A stretch of 64,000 bases of DNA from Demequina rhizosphaerae (GCF_000971255.1 NZ_BBMC01000006.1:158303-222302); one strand, 5' to 3'. Shown: positions 51,556 through 61,048, numbered from the stretch's first letter. Translations and numbers: made by a program. The notes: generated from the sequence alone by a model not told the origin.

Positions 51556-52611
51556 ATGAGCGAGACGACCACGGGCGCGGGTAATGCGCCGCGTGTCCGG
51601 GCCAGACTTGTCGACGTGGCCGAGCTGAGCGGTGTCACGAAGTCCGTCGTTTCCCGAGTGCTCAACAACGACCCGACACTGCGTGCCCGCCCCGAGACGA
51701 GGGAGCGGGTGCTCGAGGCTGCGCGCGAGCTCGGCTACCGTCCGCACGCTGGCGCGCGCGCCCTCTCCGTGGCACGGACGGGCACTTTCGCATTCCTCAT
51801 CCCCGACCTCACCAACTCGGTTTACGCGGTCATCCTCCGCGGTGCGATCCGGCGAGCACGTGAGCTCGGCTACGTCGTGCTGATCGCGGAGGATGCCTCG
51901 CACGCTCCGGCTGGCGCCGAGGAGTACTCCGAGCTCGTCGACGCGGGTCGAGTCGACGGCCTGCTTGTCGCGTCTGCTCGGCCCGAGAGCCCTCTCGTGG
52001 CCGCCTTGGTCGAGCACCCGGACTCGGTCGCCCACGTGTTCGTCAACCGCGAGGTGCCGGGCTCCCGGAGGAACGTCACGGTCGACATCCGCGGCGCTAG
52101 CCGCCTGGCGGTCGAGTATCTCGCCAGCTTCGGCCATGAGCGCATCGGGATCATCTCCGGTCCGCCCGACCTGCAGCCGGCAGTGGCCCGCACGGAGGGC
52201 TTCAAATCGAAGATGGCGGACCTCGGCCTTGCAGGCGATCTCGTTGCGGCCGGCGACTTCGACGAACAGGGCGGTTTCGAGGCTGCCCACGAGCTGCTGT
52301 CTCGCGCGCCAGAGGTGACCGCGCTCTACGTGTCTACGTTCGGACAAGCGGTCGGCGTGCTTGCCGCGGCCCGGGAGGCCGGCCGGGTCGTGCCCGACGA
52401 CCTTTCGGTGATCTGCTACGACGACGTTCCGGTCGCCAACTACCTGAACCCCGCGCTGACGACCGTGTCAATGCCTCTCAACGCGCTCGGCGTGGCTGCG
52501 GTCGACGCTCTCATGGAGCAGGTGGGAGGCGCGCCCGCAGCTTCGGTGGCGATCGAAGATCATTTCGCGGTTGTGCCGCGGAAGTCTGTGGCGGCACCTC
52601 CCGCCAGCTGA
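51556..52611 (+). CDS. LacI-family transcriptional regulator of the agar locus
   Basis: 351 residues. The N-terminal HTH reads RLVDVAELSGVTKSVVSRVLNNDP (about 17-40) with the hinge GYRPHAGARALS, then a periplasmic-binding-like effector domain. It sits in the middle of the locus and CG-centred AACCGGTT sites precede most operons, which is the classical LacI operator shape. The effector is probably a sugar released from agar; not shown by sequence. Confidence 0.93.
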   Translation: MSETTTGAGNAPRVRARLVDVAELSGVTKSVVSRVLNNDPTLRARPETRERVLEAARELGYRPHAGARALSVARTGTFAFLIPDLTNSVYAVILRGAIRRARELGYVVLIAEDASHAPAGAEEYSELVDAGRVDGLLVASARPESPLVAALVEHPDSVAHVFVNREVPGSRRNVTVDIRGASRLAVEYLASFGHERIGIISGPPDLQPAVARTEGFKSKMADLGLAGDLVAAGDFDEQGGFEAAHELLSRAPEVTALYVSTFGQAVGVLAAAREAGRVVPDDLSVICYDDVPVANYLNPALTTVSMPLNALGVAAVDALMEQVGGAPAASVAIEDHFAVVPRKSVAAPPAS

Positions 52612-52721
52612 CCGACACATGCGTAGGCGCAGCACCATGCTGCCCGCCGCCTTGGCCCACGCGACGCCCGCCATCGTCGACGCGCAGACCCGCGCGAGCG
52701 TGGGGTCGCGCGTCCATGAAA

Positions 52722-52729
52722 AACCGGTA
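52722..52729. promoter_or_regulatory. LacI-type operator before the second GH2 gene
   Basis: TGAAAAACCGGTATTC, 62 bases before the ATG at 52791. Confidence 0.72.
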
Positions 52730-52790
52730 TTCTTTGGAGCAGTGGGATTCTGAGCGAACGTCTCGATCCCCCTATGTGCAAAGGAGCAGC

Positions 52791-55166
52791 ATGGGACGCA
52801 TCGTCCAAGACCTCAGTGGGCACCGTTGGCAGATGGAGAGGATGCGCCCCGGGCAGGGCGTCGTCGAGGGCCTGCACCTCCTACCCGCCGAATACCAGGG
52901 CACACACTTCAGCTGGAACTTCGCCTCGGTGCCGGGCGACGTGTACACCGACCTGCAGCGCGCCAACGAGCTCGATGACCCGTACATGGGCCGCAACATG
53001 CACCGCGCGAAGTGGGTTGCGGAGTACGAGTGGTGGTACTGCCTTCGCTTCGGCGTCGACGAGGCGATGAAGGGGAAGAAGCTACGGCTCGTCTTCGACG
53101 GGGTCGACTACAGCTGCGATGTTTGGCTCAACGGTGTTCCGCTCGGCCGCCACGAAGGCATGTTCTCGTCCTTCGACTTCGACGTCACCGACGCGATCAG
53201 CTGGGAGGACTGGCGCGGCGGCGCGAACATGCTCATGGTGAAGCTTGACCCGCCGCCGAAGAACTACCGCAACTGCGGCGGCAAGAAGGTCAACTTCTCG
53301 GGCGACTACTTCTCCGGTCTGGTTCCGTTCGGAATCTGGCGTCCCGTCCGCCTCGAGGCGACCGGCGAGACCCGGATCGCCGGCATTCGAACCGATGTCG
53401 CGGTGCACGGCGAGGACGCCGCCGTCGTCTCGGTGACGGCGGAGCTGGTGAACCACACCGAGGTGTCTCAGGAGCTTCGCCTCGAGTCCACCCTGACGGG
53501 CTGGAACGTCGATGTCGCGACAGTACGGTCCAACCAGCCCGTCGTTGCGCCCCCTGGCGAATCGTCTTTCACGTTCGACATCGAGGTCGCCGACGCAAAA
53601 CTCTGGTGGCCGTGGGACATGGGTGACCAGAACCTGTACGAGCTGTCAGTCTCTGCTGTGGGCAACGACGGTGTGCTGGACCACCAGACCGAGGTCATCG
53701 GACTCCGGGAGATCGAGATGGCCTTCAACCCCGGCTACTCGGCCGAGGAGGTGGAGTTCCCGTGGACGTTCATGGTCAACGGGAAGCGACACTTCCTCCG
53801 GTCGGCGTGTTGGGGCGGGCAGCCTTCGTTCCTTTATGGGAGGAACACCCTCAAGAAGTACGAGGACCGAGTCGCGCTGGTGCGCGAGGCGAACATCAAC
53901 AACCTCCGCATCTTCGGATGGCACCCACCGGAGACGCCTGAGTTCTACCGACTCTGCGACGAAGCAGGCATCACGGTGTGGACGAACTTCAGCCTCGCGA
54001 CCCAGGCTTACCCCGACGACCAGGAGTTCATCGACGACGTGGTCCAAGAATGCGTCTCCGTCGTGAAGGCGCGGCGCAATCACGCCTCTCAGATCTACTG
54101 GATGGGCGGCGAGGAGGTCTTCTTCTCGGGGGCGCACGAGGAGAGCGGCAATCTCGCCCTCATGAAGGCGATCGGCGAGGGTGTCGCGCAGCACACGAAC
54201 ATCCCGTACGGGCTCGCCTCGCCGCTCAGCTCTGAAGCCGGGCAGCGCCTCGGATTCGGGCCTCACGAGAGCATGCACGCCAATGAGCACTACTACCAGG
54301 GCGGCGGCGAGTTCATGGAGGAGTACTACCCCCGGCTCGACTGCGCGATCATCCCGGAGCTGACCGCAGCGTCCGCCCCGAGCATCGACAGCCTGCGCCG
54401 ATTCATCCCTGAGGACGAGCTTTGGCCGATGGGTCCGAGCTGGGCCTATCACTGGGCGGACATCGACATCCTCAAGGCGCTCAACTTCGAGGTCTTCGGC
54501 GATCCGCGCGATGGGAGCCTCGAGGAGTTCGTTGAGGCCACGCAGCTGGCGCAGGGCACCATCATCCAGTTCGCGCTCGAGACCTACCGTCGGCGCAAGC
54601 CCAAGATGAGCGGCGTTGCACTGTGCCACTTCATGACCCACGTGCCTGACATCAAGTGGGGCGTGATCGACTACTACGGACGGAAGAAGGCCTCGTTCGA
54701 CTGGCTCAAGCGCACGTACCAGCCCGTCCTGCCGAGCCTCGAGTTCGAGAAGCGGCGCTGGTCCGCCGGCGACCGCTTCGACGCCATGGCCTGGGTGATC
54801 AACGACTACCACCGCGACCTCGGACCCGTGCGCCTCGACTGGCAGGTGCTCACAGGTGACGGTCAGCGCGCGGCTTCGGGTTCGACGCAGATCGACGTCG
54901 TCGCGGACAGCGCGGCGGCCGTGACGGCCGTGTCGTGGCAGGTGCCGACCGACGCGGTCGGCACCTTTGACGTGACGCTCTCGCTCACGAGTGAGGATGG
55001 CACCCCGATCGCGGAGAACGCCTACACGCTGCTCGTGGGCGATCAGGATGCGGCGAAGGCGCGCAGCCTCGCAATGAAGCAGGACGCGGCGACCCGCCTC
55101 GAGCAGCACGGCCATAGCGTCTACCGCTACTGGCCCGACATGTGGAGCGAGGAAGACCCGGCGTGA
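52791..55166 (+). CDS. Divergent GH2 glycoside hydrolase
   Basis: 791 residues from ATG 52791, chosen because AAGGAG lies just upstream and the longer start at 52716 would place the operator inside the coding region. Jelly-roll, Ig-like and TIM-barrel order of GH2, with the nucleophile candidate E523 in IIPELTAAS. The acid/base region reads YWMGGEEVFF (E441-E442) where most GH2 enzymes have an Asn before the Glu. No signal peptide. Closest in style to GH2 beta-mannosidase/galactosidase relatives found in agar and porphyran loci. Likely works on imported agaro-oligosaccharides; exact bond unknown. Confidence 0.83.
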   Translation: MGRIVQDLSGHRWQMERMRPGQGVVEGLHLLPAEYQGTHFSWNFASVPGDVYTDLQRANELDDPYMGRNMHRAKWVAEYEWWYCLRFGVDEAMKGKKLRLVFDGVDYSCDVWLNGVPLGRHEGMFSSFDFDVTDAISWEDWRGGANMLMVKLDPPPKNYRNCGGKKVNFSGDYFSGLVPFGIWRPVRLEATGETRIAGIRTDVAVHGEDAAVVSVTAELVNHTEVSQELRLESTLTGWNVDVATVRSNQPVVAPPGESSFTFDIEVADAKLWWPWDMGDQNLYELSVSAVGNDGVLDHQTEVIGLREIEMAFNPGYSAEEVEFPWTFMVNGKRHFLRSACWGGQPSFLYGRNTLKKYEDRVALVREANINNLRIFGWHPPETPEFYRLCDEAGITVWTNFSLATQAYPDDQEFIDDVVQECVSVVKARRNHASQIYWMGGEEVFFSGAHEESGNLALMKAIGEGVAQHTNIPYGLASPLSSEAGQRLGFGPHESMHANEHYYQGGGEFMEEYYPRLDCAIIPELTAASAPSIDSLRRFIPEDELWPMGPSWAYHWADIDILKALNFEVFGDPRDGSLEEFVEATQLAQGTIIQFALETYRRRKPKMSGVALCHFMTHVPDIKWGVIDYYGRKKASFDWLKRTYQPVLPSLEFEKRRWSAGDRFDAMAWVINDYHRDLGPVRLDWQVLTGDGQRAASGSTQIDVVADSAAAVTAVSWQVPTDAVGTFDVTLSLTSEDGTPIAENAYTLLVGDQDAAKARSLAMKQDAATRLEQHGHSVYRYWPDMWSEEDPA

Positions 55167-55169
55167 GCC

Positions 55170-55204
55170 GTGGGTGCGGCGCAAGGATCTTGCGCCGCAC
55201 CCAC
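55170..55204 (+). terminator. Terminator after the second GH2 gene
   Basis: 16-bp perfect stem GTGGGTGCGGCGCAAG around GAT, three bases past the stop. Confidence 0.88.
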
Positions 55205-55225
55205 CTCATTCACTAGCCTGAGAAA

Positions 55226-55233
55226 AACCGGTT
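55226..55233. promoter_or_regulatory. LacI-type operator before the cycloisomerase gene
   Basis: GAGAAAAACCGGTTACCTTAA, a perfect AACCGGTT 122 bases before the GTG start. Confidence 0.75.
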
Positions 55234-55354
55234 ACCTTAACGTGGGCCCGCCGTCACGAACGCCGGCATCAGCTCACCGAGGAACCTCGTCGATCCAATG
55301 GCGCAGACGAGGACGACAAGGGACCCGCATGCGCCGAGAAAGAGGCCTAGACCC

Positions 55355-56446
55355 GTGGCAAAGATCGCCCAGGTACGCACTGATCTGTACCGAGTCCCAC
55401 TCAAGCAGACGCTCACGGACAGCACGCACGGAACGATGATGGACTTCGAGCTCATCACGGTCCGCATCACGGACTCCGACGGCGCCACCGGTGTCGGCTA
55501 CTCGTACACCGTCAATCATGGCGGCGCCGCGGTGGCCACCATGGTCGACCGCGATCTTGCCGACGGGCTGATCGGCCACGAGGCGTACGCCATCGAGCAG
55601 CGCTGGCAGGACATGTGGTGGCGCCTTCACTACGCCGGGCGCGGCGGTCACCAGACGTCCGCGATCTCCGCGGTGGACATCGCGCTCTGGGACCTCATCG
55701 GCGTCCGTGCGGAGGCACCGCTGTGGAAGCTCTTCGGTGGGTATGACCCGAAGGTGCCGGTATACGCGGGAGGCATCGACCTGGAGTTTCCGCTTGGGGC
55801 CCTGCTCGACCAGGCCGACCGGTTCGTTGCCGAGGGCTACCGTGCCATCAAGATGAAGGTCGGCCGCGCCGACCTCCGCGAGGATGTCGCCCGCGTCGCA
55901 GCTATGCGCGACCACCTCGGCGACGGCTTCACCCTCATGGCCGATGCCAACATGCGCTGGACGGTGGACGAGGCGCTGCGCGCAAGCCGCGCGCTCGAGC
56001 AGTTCGACCTCACCTGGCTCGAGGAGCCGACGATCCCCGACGACGTCCGCGGCCACGCACGTATCGTCGCCGAGGGCCGGCACGCGATCGCCGCCGGCGA
56101 GAACCTCCATACCATCTACGAGTTCGCGCACGCGATCGACTCCGGCGCGGTGACGCTTCCCGAGCCGGACGTCAGCAACATCGGCGGGTACACAGGATTC
56201 CGCAAGGTGGCCGCGCTCGCCGAGGCGCGCAACCTCCGTCTCACCTCCCACGGTGTCCACGACCTTACTGTCCACGCGATGGCCGCCGCGCCGCATCGCA
56301 CGTTCATGGAGGCCCACGGCTTCGGCCTCGAAGACTTCATCGCGCATCCGATGGAGATCGAGGACGGCTGCACCACCGCCCCCGAGCGGCCGGGCCACGG
56401 AGTGGTGCTCGACTTCGACAGGCTGGGAGCGCTGATTCCCGCGTGA
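55355..56446 (+). CDS. Enolase-superfamily enzyme, probable 3,6-anhydro-L-galactonate cycloisomerase
   Basis: 363 residues from GTG 55355 with AGAGG nine bases upstream. Mandelate-racemase subgroup features: K166-x-K168 (IKMKVG), metal ligands D197, E223 and E249 (ADAN, EEP, GEN), and H299 in SHGVHD. The 3,6-anhydro-L-galactonate cycloisomerase that opens the anhydro ring to 2-keto-3-deoxygalactonate belongs to this superfamily. D-galactonate dehydratase is the main alternative, and it would feed the same kinase and aldolase. A perfect inverted repeat follows the stop. Confidence 0.85.
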   Translation: MAKIAQVRTDLYRVPLKQTLTDSTHGTMMDFELITVRITDSDGATGVGYSYTVNHGGAAVATMVDRDLADGLIGHEAYAIEQRWQDMWWRLHYAGRGGHQTSAISAVDIALWDLIGVRAEAPLWKLFGGYDPKVPVYAGGIDLEFPLGALLDQADRFVAEGYRAIKMKVGRADLREDVARVAAMRDHLGDGFTLMADANMRWTVDEALRASRALEQFDLTWLEEPTIPDDVRGHARIVAEGRHAIAAGENLHTIYEFAHAIDSGAVTLPEPDVSNIGGYTGFRKVAALAEARNLRLTSHGVHDLTVHAMAAAPHRTFMEAHGFGLEDFIAHPMEIEDGCTTAPERPGHGVVLDFDRLGALIPA

Positions 56447-56451
56447 GACTA

Positions 56452-56498
56452 GCCGTGAAGCGTCTCGGGCCGTCCGCGGCACCAAGACGCTTCACGGC
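56452..56498 (+). terminator. Hairpin after the cycloisomerase gene
   Basis: GCCGTGAAGCGTCT (56452-56465) and its exact complement (56485-56498) around a 19-base loop, five bases after the stop. Confidence 0.75.
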
Positions 56499-56919
56499 CA
56501 CCGCGCCCGTGCGACCGCACCGGTATCGCTGCGGGCCAGCCGGCGCTCCATAGGCGCCGAGGCGCCCGCGCCATGCCGCTCCCGCACCGTCGACAGAGTC
56601 GGACCACCTTAACCGCCTCAAAGCGCCGGTCCTGGGCCCATCGGGCTGCTCGCGCGGCGAGGCGTGCGAGAGGCCCCGCCCTCGCGCGGCGCGAGACCCG
56701 GCCGCGTCAACCGACCGCGCTCTGGACCGGCCTGATACACGGGGCAGGGATCTCACACGAACGCCGGGGCGCGAAGCAGGTGTCGTGCGACGACGCCCCA
56801 CTGCGGCCAGCACCCGGGAGCCGTCCGAAGCTTGCCGTCCGGGCGCTCAGCGTCCACAGAGAAGGCCGGGCGGCACCCAGGCACTCCGGTCCGTTCCCGC
56901 CTCGTAGCCATCCCGTCGG
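56499..56919. other. Intergenic stretch without a supported gene
   Basis: About 420 bases between two convergent units. GC-rich, with short open frames but none with a plausible start, codon pattern or recognisable product. Nothing further seen. Confidence 0.6.
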
Positions 56920-57672
56920 CTAGCGCGCCAGCCAACCGCCATCCACTGCCAGCACCTGTCCGTGAACGTAGGCGGCGGCACGCGACGCGAGGAAGACCAC
57001 CGCACCGCCCATGTCTGCCGGCGCCCCCCATCGCCCCGCGGGGATCCGGCTGGAGATCTGGGCCGACCGGACCGGGTCATCGAGCAGCGCCTCGTTCATG
57101 TCCGTCGCCATGTACCCGGGAGCGACAGCATTGACGTTCACCCCGCGGCCCGCCCATTCATTGCACAACGCCTTCGTGAGCTGCGCGACGGCACCCTTGC
57201 TCGCCGCATACGCCGGCACGGTGATCCCGCCCTGGAAGCTCAGCAGCGAGGCCACGTTGACCACGGCGCCCTCTCCGCGCTCCACCATCGGAGCTCCGAA
57301 GAGCTGGCAGAGCTGGAAGACCGACCGGAGGTTGACCTGGAGGACGCGATCCCACGCCTCAAGTGGGAACTCGACAGCGGGGTAGCGCTCCTGAGTCCCC
57401 GCGTTGTTGACGAGGATGTCCACCTGGTGACGCGCGAGCACCGCAGAGGCGGCGCGTGCGATGTCGACGTCGCTTGCGAGGTCGCACTGCTCGTGGTCGA
57501 TCGTGCGACCGGCCGCGGCGGCATGCTCACGCAGCTCGGATGGGACATCTCCGCGCGACATCACCACAACGTCCGCCCCTGCATCGAGCAGGCTCCGGCT
57601 GATGCCCGCTCCAAGGCCGCGTCCGCCACCGGTGACGACGGCGGTTGTGCCTGTGAGATCGAATGGATTCAC
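56920..57672 (-). CDS. Classical SDR oxidoreductase (gluconate 5-dehydrogenase/KduD-like)
   Basis: 250 residues. TGGGRGLG cofactor motif (14-21), NNAG, active Ser in NVASLLSFQGG and YAASKGAVAQLTKA with Tyr/Lys. The C-terminal HGQVLAVDGGWLAR is typical. Resembles dehydrogenases acting on 2-deoxy or 5-keto gluconates. Last gene of the IclR operon, 4-bp overlap with the Zn-dehydrogenase. Confidence 0.9.
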   Translation of the reverse strand: MNPFDLTGTTAVVTGGGRGLGAGISRSLLDAGADVVVMSRGDVPSELREHAAAAGRTIDHEQCDLASDVDIARAASAVLARHQVDILVNNAGTQERYPAVEFPLEAWDRVLQVNLRSVFQLCQLFGAPMVERGEGAVVNVASLLSFQGGITVPAYAASKGAVAQLTKALCNEWAGRGVNVNAVAPGYMATDMNEALLDDPVRSAQISSRIPAGRWGAPADMGGAVVFLASRAAAYVHGQVLAVDGGWLAR

Positions 57673-58694
57673 GCTGCACCTCCGGGAGAAACGAGGACCT
57701 TGAGCGCTCCGCCGCCGTCCGCCGCGGCGTGGAAGGCATCCTCGACCGCGGACAGGGGATACGACGCCACCGGCAGCGTCGAGAGGTCGAGGTCACCCGC
57801 GAGCAGCTCGACGGCACGCTGCACGTCGGCGTGCGTGTAGACGCGCACGCCGACAAGTGACTGCTCCTTGAAGCACACCGCGCGGAGGTCGACCTCGGCG
57901 GGCTTCTTGTGCACGGCGACGATGACGATGCGCCCGAGCACTCGCGTGACCTCCGTAAGCGCGGTGGTGATCGATGGATGCCCGGCTGCGTCGAAGGTGA
58001 CGTCCGCACCCTCGCCGTCCGTGAGGTCGAACAGTTCCGCACGGAGGGCTTCGGCGCCGTCGACCGCGACGAATCCGAGGTCGGCGGCGACCTTGCGCCT
58101 CCAATCGTTGGGCTCGGCGATCACGACGGCTCGCGCGCCCGCCTGCCGCGCGACCATGGCGACCAGGATGCCGATCGGGCCGCCGCCGAACACTGCGACC
58201 GTGTCACCTTCGCTCAGCCCCGCCATGTCGACAGCGTGGACCGCCACCGCGAGCGGCTCGACCAACACTGCTTGGAGCGCAGGAACATGGCCCGGAACGA
58301 CGTGAAGCGACGCAGCCGGCAGCGCGACGTAGTCCGCCAGTCCACCAGCGGCATCGATGCCGAAAAGACCGAGGTTCTTGCATACGTGCGACGATCCGGT
58401 CCGGCACGCTCGGCACTCGCCGCAGGTGATGAGCGGCTCCGAGACAACTCGGGCACCCACCGGCGGGCCGTCTGCCGTGGCCGCGGCCACCACACCGACG
58501 ATCTCATGGCCTGGAACCAGTCCAGCCTGAGCGCGCGGGTGCGCGCCATGCATGATCGCAAGGTCGGTGCCACAAATGCCCACGTGCTCGACGCGGACCA
58601 GCACCTCACCGGCGGCCGGCTCGGGCCGAACGATGTCCCGGACATCGATGGTGTCGGTTCCAGTCCACACTGCCGCCTGCATCATCTGCGTCAT
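57669..58694 (-). CDS. Zinc-dependent alcohol dehydrogenase (polyol/sugar-acid type)
   Basis: 341 residues. Catalytic-zinc CGTD near residue 41 and GHEIVG, structural-zinc cluster CGECRACRTGSSHVC (four Cys), and NAD motif GGGPIG near 170. Same branch as sorbitol, threonine and L-galactonate-type dehydrogenases. Overlaps both neighbours by 4 bp, so it is a strict operon member. Substrate unknown. Confidence 0.92.
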   Translation of the reverse strand: MTQMMQAAVWTGTDTIDVRDIVRPEPAAGEVLVRVEHVGICGTDLAIMHGAHPRAQAGLVPGHEIVGVVAAATADGPPVGARVVSEPLITCGECRACRTGSSHVCKNLGLFGIDAAGGLADYVALPAASLHVVPGHVPALQAVLVEPLAVAVHAVDMAGLSEGDTVAVFGGGPIGILVAMVARQAGARAVVIAEPNDWRRKVAADLGFVAVDGAEALRAELFDLTDGEGADVTFDAAGHPSITTALTEVTRVLGRIVIVAVHKKPAEVDLRAVCFKEQSLVGVRVYTHADVQRAVELLAGDLDLSTLPVASYPLSAVEDAFHAAADGGGALKVLVSPGGAA

Positions 58695-59698
58695 CGCGCG
58701 TCCTCCTCGGTCGCCTTTGGCCCGAGAACCTCGGGATTGAGAATGTTCCGCGGCTGGCCGCCCTCGAGCACGGTCACGACGTTCTCCATGGTGCGGCGCT
58801 TGAGCTCGCCGTAGGATTCCTCGCTGTACCAGGCGAAGTGAGGAGACAGCACGACGTTCTCGAAGCGCGTCAGCGGGTGGTCGACCGGGAGAGGCTCGAC
58901 GTCGTGGCAGTCGATGGCCGCACCTCCAAGATGCCCGGCGTCGAGCGCAGCGACGAGCGCCGGGGTGTCGATCACTCCTCCGCGCGCCGTGTTGACCACG
59001 ATCGCGCCGGGCGGCATGGACGCGAGCCGCTTCTGATTGACGATGCCCCGGGTGCTCTCATCGAGCGGCACGTGCACGGACAGCACATCGGCGCGCGCGA
59101 AGAGGTCATCGCGCGCCACGATCTGAACCCCGTTGAACGTTTCGCCAGGGTTGGCGCGCTCGTCGAAACCGATCACCTCGAACCCGAGGCCGCGTGCCTT
59201 TCTGGCCACCGCGGCTCCGATGCGTCCTGCGCCGAGGACGCCGAACGTTCTGCCGCCGATCAGGCGCAGCGGCCTGACCGCGCTGAGGTCGACCTCGCCC
59301 CGGCGCACCGCTCGGTCGAGCCGCGTCACACCGCGCGCCACCGCGAGCGCCATCGCGATCGCGTGATCGGAGACCGCCTCGGTGCCGTAGTCGGGCACGT
59401 TGCAGACTGCAATTCCGCGCGCGGTCGCGGCGGCCACGTCGACGCTGTCGACGCCCACCCCATATCGGCCGATCGCCTTGAGGTGGGGCAGAGCGTCCAT
59501 CACGTCTGCGGTGATGGCGGCGTACTGGACGAGGATGCCGTCCGCGTCCGCGCATCGTTCGACAAGCTCGGCGTCAGTAGCCGCGTTCGCGAACCGGAGC
59601 GTGATGTCCCGCGCGTCGGCGACCGCAAGCTCCTCCGCGAACGCATCGTGGTCGCACTCGGTGACAACTACCGTGTGCTTGCGTGCTTCACTCGACAT
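58691..59698 (-). CDS. D-isomer-specific 2-hydroxyacid dehydrogenase
   Basis: 335 residues from ATG 59698, overlapping the IclR stop by 11 bases. NAD motif GVLGAGRIGAAVARKARGLGF, active-site Arg region NTARGGVIDT, and the His near the C-terminus in LSPHFAWYSEESY. Related to glyoxylate/hydroxypyruvate and C-terminal-binding-protein-like dehydrogenases. Probably acts on a keto or hydroxy acid in the same pathway as the two following genes. Confidence 0.92.
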   Translation of the reverse strand: MSSEARKHTVVVTECDHDAFAEELAVADARDITLRFANAATDAELVERCADADGILVQYAAITADVMDALPHLKAIGRYGVGVDSVDVAAATARGIAVCNVPDYGTEAVSDHAIAMALAVARGVTRLDRAVRRGEVDLSAVRPLRLIGGRTFGVLGAGRIGAAVARKARGLGFEVIGFDERANPGETFNGVQIVARDDLFARADVLSVHVPLDESTRGIVNQKRLASMPPGAIVVNTARGGVIDTPALVAALDAGHLGGAAIDCHDVEPLPVDHPLTRFENVVLSPHFAWYSEESYGELKRRTMENVVTVLEGGQPRNILNPEVLGPKATEEDAR

Positions 59699-60485
59699 CT
59701 GTGGTCGGTCCTCCGGTCGTGGGTGCGCCAAGCGCTGCCTCAATGGCGCGCGCAGCCGCGATGACTCGGGGCGCCATCGCGATCATCTGCTGTGTCGTGT
59801 GCTCGATCGCGAGAGTGGATACCGACACCGCGTGCGTCACGCGGCCGGTGTGGTCGGTGATGGGCGCAGCGACGCACGCTACGCCGGGGACGTTCTCCTC
59901 GCGCTCCATCGAGAAGCCGCGCTCGCGAGCCTCGGCGACCTCGCCGACGAGGCGCGCGGCGTCGGTGATGGTGCGGGGGGTCTGGGGGTGAAGCCCCGTG
60001 CGCACCGCATACGTGCGCACCGCGTCGTCGTCGAAGGCGGTGAGGATCGCCTTCCCGATCGCCGTTGAGTGCAGGGGCACCGACGCCCCTACGCGCGACG
60101 GCATGCGGTAGGCCTTCGCCGCGTCGCGGCGGTGGACGTAGATGACCTCGTCGCCATTGAGCACACCGAGGTGGACGGTGCACTCGACCTGATCGCCGAG
60201 TTCGTCGATGAACGGCTTGGCGATTCCCGAGATGTCGAGCCGCTCGAAGGCCTTGCCGGCCAGACTGAGGAACTTGGGTCCCGGCGCATACTCACCGCGT
60301 TCCGTTGGCGTGATGTAGCCATGCTCGGACAGTTCCGCCAGAATTCTATGGACGGTGCCCTTGGGCAAGCCCGTCGCTGCCACGATCGATGAGAAGCGGG
60401 TCGCGCCGACTGCGGCCTCGAGCACCGCAAGCATCTTCTCGACGGCGGAAGACGATGCCGCGCGCTCGGGGGTCGGGTCCGTCAC
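59688..60485 (-). CDS. IclR-family transcriptional regulator
   Basis: 265 residues from GTG 60485 with AGGAGG upstream. Winged HTH at about 26-60 (FSSIVAATGLPKGTVHRILAELSEHGYI), then the IclR effector domain with VPLHSTAIGKAIL. First gene of the four-gene operon, so probably autoregulated through the palindrome at 60551. Effector likely a sugar acid or aromatic acid, inferred from the dehydrogenases. Confidence 0.95.
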   Translation of the reverse strand: MTDPTPERAASSSAVEKMLAVLEAAVGATRFSSIVAATGLPKGTVHRILAELSEHGYITPTERGEYAPGPKFLSLAGKAFERLDISGIAKPFIDELGDQVECTVHLGVLNGDEVIYVHRRDAAKAYRMPSRVGASVPLHSTAIGKAILTAFDDDAVRTYAVRTGLHPQTPRTITDAARLVGEVAEARERGFSMEREENVPGVACVAAPITDHTGRVTHAVSVSTLAIEHTTQQMIAMAPRVIAAARAIEAALGAPTTGGPTTDVE

Positions 60486-60550
60486 CTCTTGCCTCCTGAT
60501 TTCGTACCAGCTGTCACCAACACCTCCTTTTTACCACACGGCAGAACTAT

Positions 60551-60567
60551 GTTCCATCACACGGAAC
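60551..60567. promoter_or_regulatory. GTTCC-N7-GGAAC palindrome before the IclR operon
   Basis: Perfect five-base arms, 66 bases before the start. The right half ACACGGAAC recurs upstream of the KDPGal aldolase (32091-32099). Typical shape of IclR-family operators. Confidence 0.6.
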
Positions 60568-60667
60568 CCCGAGGCAGCGCGCGGTCCTGTACTGCGCCTC
60601 GCCGTGACCAGGGCCGTCCACTGTGCCCTGCGAGCGCGAAGCCGGGTCGAAAACGAGCGCTCCGCGT

Positions 60668-60960
60668 TCAGTGGCCCCATTCGTTGCGGATCTCACGTGT
60701 CAAGGCGAGCACGTCGGCGGCCTCGCGGGGTGCGCCGTGGGCAAGGACATCGATGGCGCGGCGGGGCTCGAACCGCGCCAACCGCCAATGATCCAGACTC
60801 GACGCCGGCCACTCCGGCCAGCCGGATCGCGGCCACGGCACCTCGGTCCTCGGCGAGGACCTCTCGCCGCCCGACCAGCTCACCGCGCAAGCGGCGGCCA
60901 CCGGAACAGAACAGCGGCGATCGCCTCCGGACCCGTAAGGGCCGGACGCGCAAGCATGCC
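60668..60960. pseudogene. Decayed gene and transposase fragments
   Basis: On the minus strand 60668-60795 encodes a short open tail (AIDVLAHGAPREAADVLALTREIRNEWGH) with no complete gene around it. From 60817 the + strand matches the 3' end of the truncated transposase at 28880-28990 (CCTCGGTCCTCGGCGAGGAC shared) but with frame damage. Both are remnants. Confidence 0.55.
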
Positions 60961-61010
60961 CGGAAACAGCCGTGACAGCCCTCGAACACGAATACACAGG
61001 CACACAAAGC

Positions 61011-61048
61011 AGAAGGCCGCCCCCGACATCAGTCGGAGGCGGCCTTCT
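61011..61048 (+). terminator. Second copy of the transposase-associated terminator
   Basis: Same as 29075-29112 with one stem mismatch (A at 61037). A short start of repeat A (GGTTCGGAGAA, 61143-61153) follows about 95 bases on. Confidence 0.82.

Noticed and set aside
52716..52790. Longer start of the second GH2 gene
   Set aside because: It lacks a ribosome site and contains the operator; ATG 52791 has AAGGAG.
55298..55354. Longer start of the cycloisomerase gene
   Set aside because: The extra 19 residues are Arg/Pro-rich and unlike the family N-terminus; GTG 55355 has AGAGG and begins at the conserved strand.
60750..60790. tRNA-like T-arm (GGTTCGAGCCCCG on the minus strand)
   Set aside because: The T-stem does not pair properly and no anticodon or acceptor stem can be built around it.
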